From Daphnia carinata (lineage: Eukaryota; Arthropoda; Branchiopoda; Diplostraca; Daphniidae), in NCBI RefSeq assembly GCF_022539665.2, contig NC_081337.1, positions 6,176,679 through 6,240,678 of the forward strand: a DNA stretch of 64,000 bases. The letters run 5' to 3'. Within the stretch, counting starts at the first letter, position 1; every line of letters begins with the position of its first letter. The notes beneath the pieces are model-generated. The model did not search any database. It was not told the origin of the DNA and saw only the letters and a program-made list of their open reading frames with translations. A program made the position numbers and the translations under genes. Positions 27,363-40,314 of this stretch are shown piece after piece.

Positions 27363-30300
27363 AGATTTTGCTTGAAAAGAAAAGTTACCAACCAAAGAAT
27401 ATGAGTTGGGATCCAACATTCAATCAATACCAATCTTTGAATGTACTGCGGTTATTATCGATTTGTACAAATAGGGAGCAGTTTTTTTTTCTATTTCTCG
27501 TTCTTTCTTCTGCTATTGCGCGTTCAACGTTTCTGAAAATCTCGCTGTCTCTACCCGGAATTCTCTCTGTAAATTCCTGTTTTTGGTTCGTGGTCTATTG
27601 CACATTATATGGCTCATTCACGCGCCAATGATCGGTCGGTGGATGAGCAACTCAATCCAGACATTCTGTCGTCTTTTGTCTGCCTGCATACCACTCTCTA
27701 GTTTCATTTTAAAGGGTCATGGTGAACTAAGAAGCCTTTGATTATTGCGGCTAAGACACTTTTGCGGGAATGATCCAGCACGCAACCAGTCGAGACCTAT
27801 GGCCCAAAAGACCGTCTCTGTTTCGTTCTTTTTGCAACTCGTCTTTCGCTCGCCTTCGTCTGTCTGATATCACTCGGCAATGGTCTGTATCACGTTTGTT
27901 TTTATGCTGTTCCCTCGATAGCTTAAAGTTTGGACATTATAGTCACTCTCGCCATTGTTCCATAATCATAAGACGCTGCTTAATTGCACGAGTCTGTTTC
28001 TTTCATCTGATACGACCCTCGTCAGTAGCCCGCAACGACGACGCCACTCGGAGGGCAGCGTACTGTATTTAATCTTAACAAACGACTGCATGTTTTGGAT
28101 CACAAAAGCTGGTTCACCATCCAACAGCAATGTAAGACACAAATAAAACCAAAAACACAAGTGGGAGAAATATAAAAAAAAACACAAGTTTTCCAATGCT
28201 ATCGGCACGCTTCAGTTCCTCCACTCTATAACTTGAAAAGCGGTTACTGTGTTTTCCCCAGTCCTATACCTCCGCCATTTGCCAAGTGCCAATGGAACAG
28301 ACAACGATCGGAAAACTGAATTAAGTTTGTCTGTTAAAACACGTCTACTGCACGCGGTAGCGCCTACAAGCATCGTATAATGAGATGCGAATATGTCATT
28401 GACTCTAGAAGCAGAACAGCTTAATGAATAAGCCTTTTTCGTTCAACTGCACGACTGCCATTTTATTATATTTTAGTGCGTTAAATAGTAATCACACTAA
28501 ACTTTCACGGTCGGATCCTCGCCCTCCCCCACAAATGAGAGAAACTTCTGTGTGTGTGTCGAATTTACAGTATACTTTTATGTACTTTATTTACGTGTAT
28601 CTTTTAAATTTCGTGAGTGGTCGAACCCCTTTCGCATCGAGACGGCGACCGTGACCGTAACGGACTGGTACCAAACCGATTGAAATGGTAGGTGCTAGGC
28701 AAACAGAGTCACTTACGGATCTCTCTCACGGACGTCCTTTCTCCCTCGGTGGCTCGTTTTTTTTTCCTACATCGATGTCATGTTATAAATCTATGGACGC
28801 CACAGCGTACGAAGTCAACCCCTACATTTCGTGATTGCCACGATCGTGCTTTTACTTGACATCACTGTTGAAATGACTCTAGTTCGTTTTATGGTTTTAT
28901 GGATTCAGACGTTCTCGAACTCTGCCGCGTGCACACGAATCGTGTTTCAAGCTTACTCAAATAGTTTCTTGCCTTTTCACTTGACTATTCCTATCGATTT
29001 GGAAAAAAATAGATAAATAAAAAAAGAAGCCTGGAATAAGATGAAAAATGATATAAAAGCAAAAACGTAACTGGTGTCAAATACGGAGGAAGAGTGGCAA
29101 AGCAAAACAAAACGAACGACTGTAAAACCATTGAAAAAACAGAAGGTTGCTATGGTAACAAAACTGGACGAATAGAACATGCAACTTACATAGCAGTTGG
29201 TCAACGCGATTTTGTGATATAAAAGTCAATGGGGGGAGAGTAAAAAAAAAAAAAAGAACTCGAATAGAAAAATTAGGTGCTATGCAAACACTCACGCCCA
29301 CCGGATGGGATGTCAAAAATAGTAAAAAAAAAGAGCTCGAAAAATGGTGCAACAGAGATGGATTGATCCACTCATCCAACCCGGAATTTTTTTTGTGTGT
29401 GCGTTTTCCTTTCATACCATTCGCCCTCGTCTCAACGCAGAAAAGCGAAATTGAGAAGAGACGAAACAAAAAAGAGTATTTATACAATACAAAAGGACTT
29501 GTCGGCCATTGACGAGAGTATGCGGATCACGCGATGGTAGTAAACCAACATATAAATATAGATACGATATTCTGTAGTGTGTAGTGACTATATAGTACAG
29601 TATGTCGACGTATAAGAAAAAAATAAATAAATAGGACAGCGGAGATGAGTATTTATATAGATCCATATAAACAGTCTGGCAGTGTAAGCCAACAAGGGAG
29701 ACGATGGGCGGACTCAAATAGAAACGGGATTAGCATTTTATGATGCAGCGTCTTCTCCCGCCGAGATTCACGCATTCGTAGGGCCATCCTCATTCCACCC
29801 CCCAGACAGAAAATGTTGGCTGGGTGGGTGTGCATTGATCTCACGCATGAATTGGATTGCCTGCGAGCGAGTGTTGCTGGGTAAATGGGAAAATAGGGGG
29901 GAACGATATAAAAATCAACAGAAACTGAGAAAAAAAAAATGAAGAACGGAAGCTTCCATCTTTTCCCTTTTGCCGATGTATAAAAAGCACATGGAACGTC
30001 TTGTCATAATAAGACGTCTATCGGTTGTTCCGTGCAATCTTTTTAGAGCTTGTAAGAAACAACGGCGAGTAGCTGGTTGTATCCGAAAAGGAAAAGAACC
30101 CCTTGCACGTCGAAACGGGACGTTTTTTTTTTTGTTTTTTTTTTAGCGGAAACATCGTTGATCAGGAAATTGACTCGAATGGAATAGCTCCGGGCTGAAT
30201 CATTCACGATTGGCCCGCTCGCGGAAGCGAAGACGACGCCGGGCAATCACCTCCCTCCCTAGTGCTTTCTATCTGCCCATTTCCACCTCCATCCCTTTCA

Positions 30301-31179
30301 CGTCCGCTTAACAGCATTTCCTCGACACACGATAGACGTTAAAGAGAGGGTAGACGATGATGAGCAAAGAGAATAGGGAAGCTAGTCTAAAGCGATTTGC
30401 TGCTATTTTCTTTTCTGTACGACGTGTTTCTCTCCTTATGACTTTGTTGGCAAACCTCGTCAACAACCAAGCCGTCATCTGACTTGTGTCATTACTAATA
30501 CCTGGATACCAGAGCGGCCATCAGCGCTTTTCGACACACGGAAAATGACGCCCTTTCTTATTTTCATGCCTCTTTTACGTCGTCATCATTACTTGTAGTC
30601 CCTCGTCTCATACGATGCTCAAGTATTCCAGCATCCAAGCTCCGCAAACGTACACATGTGATGAAAGATTTTCACTCAAAACAGGAGACACACAAGTAGG
30701 GCGTCAAAGAGAGAGAGTACCAAGTATAAACCGAGGTGCCCGCCCAACGTTCCCAAGCCAAGAATTTCATTATTGCTGTGTGGCGCTAGGTCGTTTTCTC
30801 GGCATCTCCTCCCACTATTTTTCCATTATCAGTCAACGTCAGAGATCAAGGACTTCTATATCTAATCGGACTGCAATAACCTGCATAAAAAGATACAGCG
30901 ACCGAACCGGCGCTAGTGTCAGCGTGTCCCCATTTTTGGGTGGCCCTAGAAAATTGGCTATAAGGCACACGTTGGGTATCTACTGCGTGTGCGTCGCCTA
31001 AGCAAACGGTAGGCTACAATAAAAGTTGCCAGCATATTCGATAAATCACTTGCCACGTTTTGCTTTGGGACCCTCCCGGTCAACGGAAATGTCCTGTCCA
31101 ACTTTTTTTTAGAAAGGGAGATGACGTAGAATAAAGGCACAATTGAGATACTGAGTTTGCTAGCATTTCGAAAGCTCCT

Positions 31180-31199
31180 ACTTGTATGTAAATACAAGT
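31180..31199. repeat. Small hairpin with GTAA loop
   Basis: ACTTGTAT (31180-31187) and ATACAAGT (31192-31199) pair perfectly around GTAA, a GNRA-type tetraloop if transcribed. The stem is too short for a microRNA precursor. Confidence 0.5.
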
Positions 31200-31480
31200 T
31201 TAGACTGTGTTATACAGAACTTTTAGTTTGTAAGGCGAATTTGTGAGTGTTTTCTATTAGGCGATGAAGAGGAAATATATTTCGAGCAGAGAGCGTTGGG
31301 GTAAGAGAAAACGGGCAAGCCACGTCAAATGAGGCGGAAAGATTTTCAAACTTTCCCAGATACGTCAGGAACGACCTCTTATTTGGTGAATTTCGTATGT
31401 TAATACGTGCTTGAAAACAGACGCTGATCGATTGCGAGAGAGGGTGGGAAGCGAGCAAATCCAAAGTCAAAAGCTGTACG

Positions 31481-31494
31481 TTGCATCGATGCAA
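31481..31494. repeat. 14-base palindrome TTGCATCGATGCAA
   Basis: Perfect palindrome with two ATGCAA half sites, a POU/octamer-like word. Isolated, with no neighbouring gene. Confidence 0.5.
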
Positions 31495-32516
31495 TGCAGT
31501 CACGTGTTAACAAGAAAAGCTATTGACGGTTTACGCCTTTTAACTAAACCAAGCAAAATTTCATATTCTCGTTCGACCCATTTGTCTTCTAACCGAAAAT
31601 TGAAAGCGTCTCTAGAGAAAACATCCTGAAGCTGATTGAAAAGTTATTTGAGGCACAAGTATGAGTTGAAAAGTAAATTGATTGTGGGATGATCATTTAT
31701 CACGCTAGAACATATGCTGGGCAATGCTCATACCAAGATAATGCGCTATGTTCTGAAGACTCGAATAGTGTTTCAAAAGGAGTCCATTATGGTTCTATTT
31801 AATCAGTAATTATGGAAGACGGCAAGATTTATCAAGCGTATTAAAAGCGGTCTTTGTAGACTTAACAGTGCACCTGACGATAGAATAACAAGTCGCAGTA
31901 TCATCAACGACGGACGAAATGGGGATTTCACGCTTTACCATGATAAACTGTCATCGTCAACTTTTCTCGTTGCGTCATATTGTTAGCAACGTATCTGAAG
32001 CTCATTGTTGTCAAAGAAAAAAGTCTGCGGGGATTTCAGCAATCGATTTCAGCAGAATTTGCGAATGTTACAGTTCCCTGAACAAACCTAACCCAACAGT
32101 AGCAAATTTGCCTAGTCACACCGGTGTCGGATAATGGCGAGCTGACTAATCTATCCGGCTCAAAGGATCCGTTGCTGAACAGGAACTCAGGCAATGTCAA
32201 ACATAACGAAAGAGAATAAAAAAAGGTTCAACAAAGACCGCCGACATCATAAAAAAAAGCAGACAACAAAAGATTAGGGTTGATTGAGAGGTTTCGAGTA
32301 GTTTGGCACCCTGCTCCATGGTCGACGATGGGGTTTCAATGATTCATCAACTTGAACATTTTAGTTGCACCCGCTTAGTTATGAAATGTACAGCTCCCCA
32401 TCATTTTACAGAAAGTTCTGTCGGTACTTGTACTTTGCATTTAGGAGCAGTACGGGGACACAAAAGGAGTTGTTAACAGAAAGCCAAAAAGCTGTGAAGA
32501 GGAGAAATCATTGAAA

Positions 32517-32531
32517 TATATATATATATAT
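32517..32531. repeat. (TA)7 microsatellite
   Basis: Seven TA units in AT-rich DNA. Confidence 0.85.
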
Positions 32532-33085
32532 TCCTATCTATAGTCTAAAGAGGAAGACTACCCGCAGCGATCGCTCTTTTATTAAGCGCATGGCTTTACT
32601 TTTACTTTAACAGAACTGGGCGCGGCACGTACAAAATAAATCATCTTCACTGTGAAAATTTCCTTCATTTTTTTTTCCTCGGGGATCCCTCTCCCCCTTT
32701 TTTTATTTTAGCTTTAGCAAATGGGAACTTTTATCTCCATCAAAAGTTACCCTAGAGTTTGGTCGATGGCGAACCTTACGAGTGGCACGCAGCGGGTGGG
32801 TTAATTCAAAAAGCTTAAAAGAAAATCTCTCATCTTGAGAGTAACCCATTATTTATTCACCCTGTGAGATGATCTAGTGTATACAAATAACTCGACAAGT
32901 TTGTATGAATGTGTTCAATAAAACGGAAAAAAAGAACAGGAAGTCAACAGCTAGCATACGATTTGGAGAGAGAACAAAGTCAGGGGAGGGGGGATATTAT
33001 GCAAATGAAACATGTCCCGCACATGCAAATGAAACCTAATGATTCATTTGACTTCCAAAAATAAGTGGCTCAAAACTCATATGGA

Positions 33086-33098
33086 GGGGGGGGGGGGG
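33086..33098 (+). repeat. G13 tract
   Basis: Thirteen consecutive G followed by CAGGGAAAGGGG. Confidence 0.95.
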
Positions 33099-33742
33099 CA
33101 GGGAAAGGGGCGGTACAGCAGGAAAGTTTCGATAGCAAAACAAACAGAAACTTTCCTGAAAAAAAAAGGAATTATTCCGGCCCACCTTCCTTCCGCCTAT
33201 GATTGCCATGCTTTGATTTCGATCTATCCAACCCCAAAGTAAATTCACTTTTAAATTCTTAAGACAAAGTTTGTCCTTTAGAAGTTGCTTTCCTGCATGA
33301 CATGGTGACATATGAAATGAGAATCGAGTCTCAAGTTAAGGGGTTTTGCTTCGTGAGATGTGTAGAGCATAAAGCCGTGGCTCTTGACTAGGAAGATAGA
33401 AACACTATTTATCCTAATTCCCTGACATTTAGTTGGCAATTTCGACAATAATTCTTTAACATCAAAAAGGTTGCGATCCTTAAACAAAAAAAAGTAAGCG
33501 AACGAAACGATCCAGTTCTTTTTAGTAACATCCTAACCATCGACCGTGATCTCTCTACGTTTCCAATTCGATGTTTACGGCCAAATTATCTCCGAGTAGT
33601 ACACTCTTACGTTTATCACCACGGCTTTATGGATCAAACATCCCACGTTGACGACCAATCATACCCAAAATCACTGAATTTTATGATCCATCAGTTCGAT
33701 TGCTAGGTAATAAGAATAAACTACTGAAATGCTCCATGATTT

Positions 33743-33760
33743 TGTGTGTGTGTGTGTGTG
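33743..33760. repeat. (TG)9 microsatellite
   Basis: Nine TG units followed by TATATGTGTG. Confidence 0.9.
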
Positions 33761-34282
33761 TATATGTGTGGATTGAAAACGTCAAGGAAAGCCAATATCC
33801 GATCTGACTTGCAAATTTGTTTCAATTTCAACTGGTCGTTATTACGATTCGCAACGTTACAACTGCGTGAGGCTACGTCAGCCGTTGTCAGTTCTCACGT
33901 CAGCTTCACCCATCGCGAGGTTGTTCCGAGCGGATCTGTCGTCAAACGTGACGTTATCCGGCCCCATAATCCGACGGTAAACTAAAAAAGCCACCATTAT
34001 GTCAGAAATGTAACAAAAAAAGAAGGATCGATTGGGGGCAGTTGGAAGGCTTAATGTCCGTGCAACCGTGCGGCAAATACGCCGACACGCACGCGAACAC
34101 GCACTTAATCGAATAAGATAAATACTGTGTACGCAGTATAAAGTATATTACTTTCTTTTTAGGCCAAGAAGGTTGATATTTCAGAAACTGGAAACGGATG
34201 CGTAGACAAGGGCAAACGGGGTCTTGGGCATTTCCCGGCAATCGATAGACTTACGTGTACACGCACGCCATGAACTGTGGGA

Positions 34283-34301
34283 GGGGGGGGGGGGGGGGGG
34301 G
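34283..34301 (+). repeat. G19 tract
   Basis: Longest G run in the window, flanked by GGGA and AGG. Confidence 0.95.
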
Positions 34302-35422
34302 AGGACTATATACTATGTGTATTTAGCAGAGCATACACAGCTCCTTTCTTTTCATCCCCTACATTTTTATATCGACAAAAGGGAGAAAAGGGTCACCGTA
34401 CAAATTGGCTGAACGCGCAACGGCCGGTTTAGCTCTTTTAAGTCAATTTGGAGGGGTCGAAACACGAAATGGGCAGATAAACAAGTGAAGTTTTAATATT
34501 TTCCTACTAACTTTCATCCTTCAACGGGCTGGGGCTTCTATTATTATCGATAAAAAAAAAAGAGGCCCAAACAGCGGTTCACTAATATTTGTGGGAGAAG
34601 TGTATTTACACTATATACGCCTGCATAATAAATCAGGAAATTCGGAACTAAGCACGCATGACTGATCCTAACAGTCAACTGCGTAAAAGAGAAGCAGAGA
34701 GCTGTAAAAGCGTAAAAAGTTTTTTGCCACTGTTTCTACATGGTTGTCGAACACGCCACGGACCAATAGGCTCTGCATTCGCGACGTGCAATTCACGTCA
34801 TTACACACCGTCGGGCTGTGTGTCTTTGGGATATGTTAGCAAAAGCAAACATCCGGTACGTTGTACACGCATTGATTGGTGCCCCCGTGAGAAAGAGTGC
34901 GTTATACTTGTTTGCTCTACCATCCAGTTCAGTTTGGTCAAGTAAACAGTTGCATGAGTTACACGCTAGCCAGTTTTACGTAGAAATTCTATTAAAGTTA
35001 AGGACGTTGAGAGAAGTTTATTTCCGTTTGATTTCGCTCCGCCTCTTGGGAAACAGGGAAAAGCATTAACGTGTCTTTGTCTATTATATGGTAACGAGTG
35101 TATTAAAGTTCATCGCGAGTGCGCATAATCATTCCTTGCCCACGCAATTAACGTTTTAATTTTTGAGTATCATTGACGAAAAAGAGCCGACTTCTGATAA
35201 TCTTTTGCATTATTCATTCACTTCATTAATAATCGTATCGCACCGTCCTATCAACAGTGGCATTACGTCAGGTGCCACACAACGAATTTGCAACATATTC
35301 CGGACGCCAAAAACAAAAAATAGAGAAAAGAACGTAGCACAAAGGGACATAATGAAGATTGACAAACGCCGCGACAAAAGAAACAAATGAATCCCAAAAT
35401 GACACAGGACAAAAAAAAGGGA

Positions 35423-35433
35423 GGGGGGGGGGG
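35423..35433 (+). repeat. G11 tract
   Basis: Eleven consecutive G preceded by GGGA. Confidence 0.95.
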
Positions 35434-35878
35434 TCTAAGTGACGCTTTGACTCGACTTCAACAAGCAACTAGCTTTCAGAAAAAGTTTATTTACCGACTA
35501 GTTAACTTCCGATATTCATTTAGCGATCCTCGTTTCTCTGGGTTTATCGAATGTTATTCGTTCTCATGATCAAGTCGGGAGCAATCTGGTAAGCAATAAC
35601 TGCAAGCGGAATGGAAACGCCATGACAACATACTCAAAAGATCAGTTGGAATATTCTTAGAACATGTCATTCCTATTAGCGTCTTTTAACATTAACCTTT
35701 TTTTGCTGTTTCACTTTAAGCATTTTTTTTTCGACATTGACATTATCCCGCGTGTTCACCATCTACCGGGAAAACGACAGACCAGAAAATCGTTCTCCTC
35801 TTATCCTGTACTACGTGATCGCTAGAGGGTATCGGCGTGAGCGTCGCCGACGTCAAAAGGAAACACTCCTACCCCCCT

Positions 35879-35889
35879 CCCCCCCCCCC
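35879..35889 (-). repeat. C11 tract followed by A10
   Basis: CCCCCCT, then eleven C running directly into ten A. Confidence 0.95.
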
Positions 35890-37461
35890 AAAAAAAAAAA
35901 CAAACAAAAAACAAAAGAAAAGGTAGAAATATTACAGCTCGTCTTTATGTCGAGAATAAAACCCTCCTAGTTTGTCAGTTGTTTTGTTGGCTGAACATAC
36001 AGACATTATACATTCACCAAAGAGCAACAATAACCGTTAAAACCGAAAAAGGTCGCATAAAAAAAAAGGCAAACAGCGAACGAATGGAACAACTGGATAC
36101 CTAATTGGGTTGCCCGGTTTGGAGTATTACTACTGGTGCAAAATACGAGAGAAAAGGGAACCCCAGTGTAAATAGTACTGAAATGGCATTCTGGTACGTG
36201 AATGCTATTAAAAAGTCGGGAAATAGGCCATTAAGGAGTCGTCGCTAGTAAATGCGGATGAAGCGAATAAGAGTTGTAGGCGGATGGGAGAAAGAATCAT
36301 TAAAACTACGGCACTCACTTATGCGTCAGTGACGGGCTTGCGTAGCGACAGGCGTTTCGAAATGAATTGGACGATGGCGTGCGCGAGATGTATCGATTGC
36401 GGTCAAGGCTGAAGGGATGATAAAGCCATAACTTGCTCCACGCAGTAAAAAATAGTCGAAAATGGCGGTTTCGTAAAAAGAAAAATGAACAATTTCGGTT
36501 TTTATCGCTTTGGCTTTATCGATTCGTAAATAATGAATCCGTTGCCGTGAACGATGAATGTTTGAAAGAGACTATCACGACATTATCGTGCTTTGATTCG
36601 CGTCAAACAATTGATGAATTAATAAAATCGGCTGTCAATAAATCTGAAACATAAATGAAGAATTTAAATGGAGGGCCACGTTTCTCCGTTTCTTTGGAGT
36701 ACAAGATCGAGTCTTACGTCCATTTGAGATAGATTAGCGGGGTCGACGCGTGACGACGATTCATGTACTGTTATGGCAGCCTGATTGAGACCGGTAACAC
36801 GGTAAAGGACACTAGAATGACTAAGAAGTACACACCATCTACGAATATGTACGCACAACATGGACCGCGTACGAATGCGTCGATTGATAACATTGGGGAA
36901 ATGGATGTAAAATAAATTTTACGTCTAGACGGTTTCCCATTTTGTTTTAATGATTAGTCAACGGAGCCTTGGCAGATTTATCAACAATTCATAACCAAAG
37001 ATCAGGCACTGTACTTTAGGTTTCCATATTATCGTTAGTGCCGCCGCAGCCTTTTATGCTAGCACAATACTCGATATGGCGTTCGCGATGGAGAGAAGAG
37101 GAAAGACTTGTTTTTAGCGACGGAGACAAAAGTGGGATCCTCGAATTTGAAGGTACAAAAAAAATTTAGGAGCTAGCGAGCCAGACGTTTTTCTTCGTGA
37201 AATTCTCTCCCGAGATTCAAGAACCCGTTGGGAAAAATCAAGAGAAAAAGTCGGGCCTGTGATTTATCCTCATTGTTCATCCTTTTCACGACTTTTATTC
37301 CAGCCGGCTTTGAAATCCAATTCATTCGTCTCCCTTTTCTTTTTCTCCCATCGCTTTTTTAAAGCATTTTTCGCAGGCGTCGTAGAAACCTTCGCCGTTA
37401 ATTATTCTTGGCTTTTTATGTTCCCTAATCGCGTAAACTTCCCTTTTCTTTTTTCCAACAG

Positions 37462-37492
37462 GAAGTCGAGTCGAGCCACTGAGAACGATTCG
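37462..37492 (+). other. Possible 31-base microexon
   Basis: A long pyrimidine tract (CCCTTTTCTTTTTTCCAACAG) ends at 37461, and a GTATGT donor begins at 37493. The 31 bases between would be an exon that is not a multiple of three. Nothing downstream in the window joins it convincingly, so it may be a non-coding exon or chance. Confidence 0.1.
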
Positions 37493-37965
37493 GTATGTAT
37501 TATGATCATCCCTTTTTCCTTCTTCAAAACTGCGCCTTTTTTCTTTTCCAATTTAGCACTTCATTTCAATATGGATATGGATACAGCCTGGAAAATGCCA
37601 ACCAAGCAATCTCACGAAGCGTGATAAGCAAAGAAAACCCATTGCCGATGATATCCCTTCTCCCCATCCATTCTCTTCACTCATTTTTCTTTTTTTCCTT
37701 CTTCATTTATATCGCATGGACGTTTGGGCCAGCAGGGGAGGGGAAGCTTCGGCTCACATATTCGAAGTCATTCACCCGCCGTTCACTCCATTTCTCCGCC
37801 CAACTTTTGCAATATATTTGAATTGCGTTTGTGTGTTGCGAAGATGACCGCCGTGCAACCCAATTGTTATGCCGCCATCCATTATACACACAGAGCCCAG
37901 AGCTAGCTAGTGCCATACATATACTTACTAGTATCAGCAAGTCTGTGCCCAATATCGATTCACGC

Positions 37966-37966
<1 letters not shown>

Positions 37967-37997
<31 letters not shown>
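37967..37997. repeat. A31 tract
   Basis: Thirty-one consecutive A, followed by CCTGCCCGGGTAAG. No target-site duplication seen. Confidence 0.95.
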
Positions 37998-38001
<4 letters not shown>

Positions 38002-38458
38002 CCCGGGTAAGTCAAATATTGCTCTCGGGTACCCAGAAAAGAGGCAAAAAAATAAATGGCTATAAAGATAGAAAAGAAAGCAAAAGGAATAACGATCCTG
38101 CGGGAGTTGCTGAAGCGGTTGTTTGAAATCGATCGTGAGAAAGCGGACCCTCTCCCGGGGAGCGAATGAAATATAAAATAAATCGAGAGTAAGGCTATTG
38201 CACGCAAATGACTATCAATCATAGTAAAGTATAAAAACAAAAAAAAAATGGAAAAAAAAATTAATCCTTAAACGGGGTTGACCGTGTCAGAGCGGAAATT
38301 CAACATGAAACAGAAGAAAAAATGCTGGGGTTGCACATTTCAATTAGGCTTAGCAAAAAAAGGAAAGAGAAGAACCCTAGCGGCAAGCAAAGGTTGAACG
38401 ACAAAGCCGCTGTATAGTGAGCGCTAAAATCAAAGTAATTATTCGTCACTCATTTGCA

Positions 38459-39076
38459 ATGAGAATGGGGGAAAAGAAGCGCAAAAGGTATTTGAAACAA
38501 TGCTGCCGACGATTCGACACGAGTCAAGATGATGAAGCCGCCGAGCCAATAAAAGAAAACGCCGCTGACTTAGCGAAAGGCCGCGGTCCCTTTGCCACCA
38601 CCATCGGCGAAGATTGTAACCGACGGCTGGTAAGTCAGCACATTCGTGTGGCCGTCTTTCAAATTCGTTCCGTCTCTTTATATTCTGTTACCACCCGACC
38701 TATTCTACAATGCTATTCGTCCTAAATGCTAACAACACTTTCATATAGAGGCTTTAAGTCTATGACGTCATTCCCGCATACGAAGTTAACATTACCAAAC
38801 GTTCGTGGATTAGATCGGAATGCTAGGACTGGCTTTATTTTTTTACGATCTCTCCGTCTTAAAAAGAAAGGGACAATCTACTTAGCGTTCGTCATCACTT
38901 ATCATCGTTGTCTATTGTTCCAGCAATCCAAGACGACGACTGTGACAGCCTTTATTCTTCGTTTATATCATTTGGACAACAATAAAGACAATATCTGGAC
39001 GTCAATACAAGCACTAGATGTACGACAGAACGATGCACATGGAGATAACAACAATAAAAAGATAGACGCGCTATAG
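38459..39076 (+). CDS. Weak two-exon hypothetical gene (107 codons)
   Basis: Exon 1 would run from ATG 38459 (G at -3) to CTG at 38627-38629, directly followed by a consensus donor GTAAGT at 38630-38635. An acceptor with a short pyrimidine tract (ATTGTTCCAG) ends at 38923. Exon 2 (38924-39076) continues in the same phase-0 frame to TAG at 39074-39076. The 294-base intron keeps the frame. The second half of exon 1 has more G/C-ending codons than its surroundings suggest. The product starts MRMGEKKRKRY, is charged, and resembles no family I know. No promoter or clear poly(A) signal is visible. A chance arrangement in a 60 kb non-coding region is quite possible. Confidence 0.12.
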
Positions 39077-40300
39077 CGAAGAAAAAACAAGATAAGACGC
39101 GAGCATTTATTTTTTCATATATTACCTATAGGTCCAGTTGTTGTCTATGATTGCATGGAGGGGTGGAGGAGAGACCCTCCTGTTCTTCCTTCAGCCTCTA
39201 CCCACTCATTGTACGCGTTCAAGACGTGCCAGTCTAATGTATCGATTGTCGACAGAGAGGGACCCACCACTCTATAAGGACGTTCTTTGGCTACAGCGAC
39301 GATATAGTTGGAGAGAAAGAGAGGTGGAAATAAGAAGAGTGTGTGAGGAAAGCTTTTCATTGAACGAGTAAATTGAATTCGAGCACAACTGGCCAGTGTA
39401 GAGTCTGTCCGGGCGTCTATAATCGAATTACTTTCATCAGCGTGGGCCGGGCCGCGTTCGTTTTTTTTCCCTCTAAATCTATACGCTTTCAAATATAGGC
39501 AAAAAGTCTTGAGGACATCGAGTGGGAAGATTTAAAGCTACGCGCTATCGATTGAATAGGTTCGCGAAAGAAAAATAATGTATTGGTGCTCCACTAGGAT
39601 AAGAAAAAAACAATAATTATGGGAAACGTCCGCATAGAAACCAGACTGCTACCGTCAACGGTGTTGAATGATCAAAAATCAATGACGCATGATACGGGTA
39701 AGTGAAAAAGAGGCAGAGAAGCTCATTGTTAATAGAGCCGAACAAGTTGGGCGTGTCAATTTGTGGCCAATGGTCAGGTGACGCGGACGACACGGATACC
39801 CTCAAGCTCCTGAACTAGAAAACGGTTCCAGACATTTCATGAAAGAGAAAATGAGAATATCGAGTCTCCTTTGCTTTGAAAAATAAATACTCATATTACT
39901 GTTTCTACGCAGCGGAGAGAAAGGGGTGTCCAATACCGTGAATCGACCGTGAACGGCGTTTAGCGATTCGGCGGGAATACGCGGCACGTTCATCGCCTTT
40001 TCAACACCTCATCCCATTTTCTTTCTCTCGAATACCACAGCACGTGCCAACGACAAGAGACGGCCGCGGTAACAGACTGGATACATTTGGTTTAGATCAA
40101 GTCCAAAAGAACTTGAAAAGAATGATGAGAGAAAAATGAATTTTTCCTCTTATGTTTCGTATTCTTTTGTTGTTGCCTTTTTCCCCTGTTGGGTTCTACT
40201 TTTTTTTCAAAATTGCTATCGCGTCCTTCCCTACCGTTGGCATGTGCACACGCACGCAAAATGTACAAACACACACGGATGGATTGGAAGAGGTCCGGGA

Positions 40301-40314
40301 GGGGGGGGGGGGGG
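40301..40314 (+). repeat. G14 tract
   Basis: Fourteen consecutive G preceded by GGGA. Confidence 0.95.

Larger units (their letters stand above)
19690..31170. other. Intergenic DNA, no gene recognised
   Basis: About 11.5 kb with only simple repeats (GA at 25067, G13 at 27350). No protein-like frame, RNA gene or mobile element was recognised. Confidence 0.6.
31500..37460. other. Intergenic DNA, G/C-tract-rich
   Basis: Holds four of the long G/C runs within 2.9 kb (33086-35889), TA and TG microsatellites and a DRE-type octamer at 34545-34552. No gene recognised. Confidence 0.6.
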
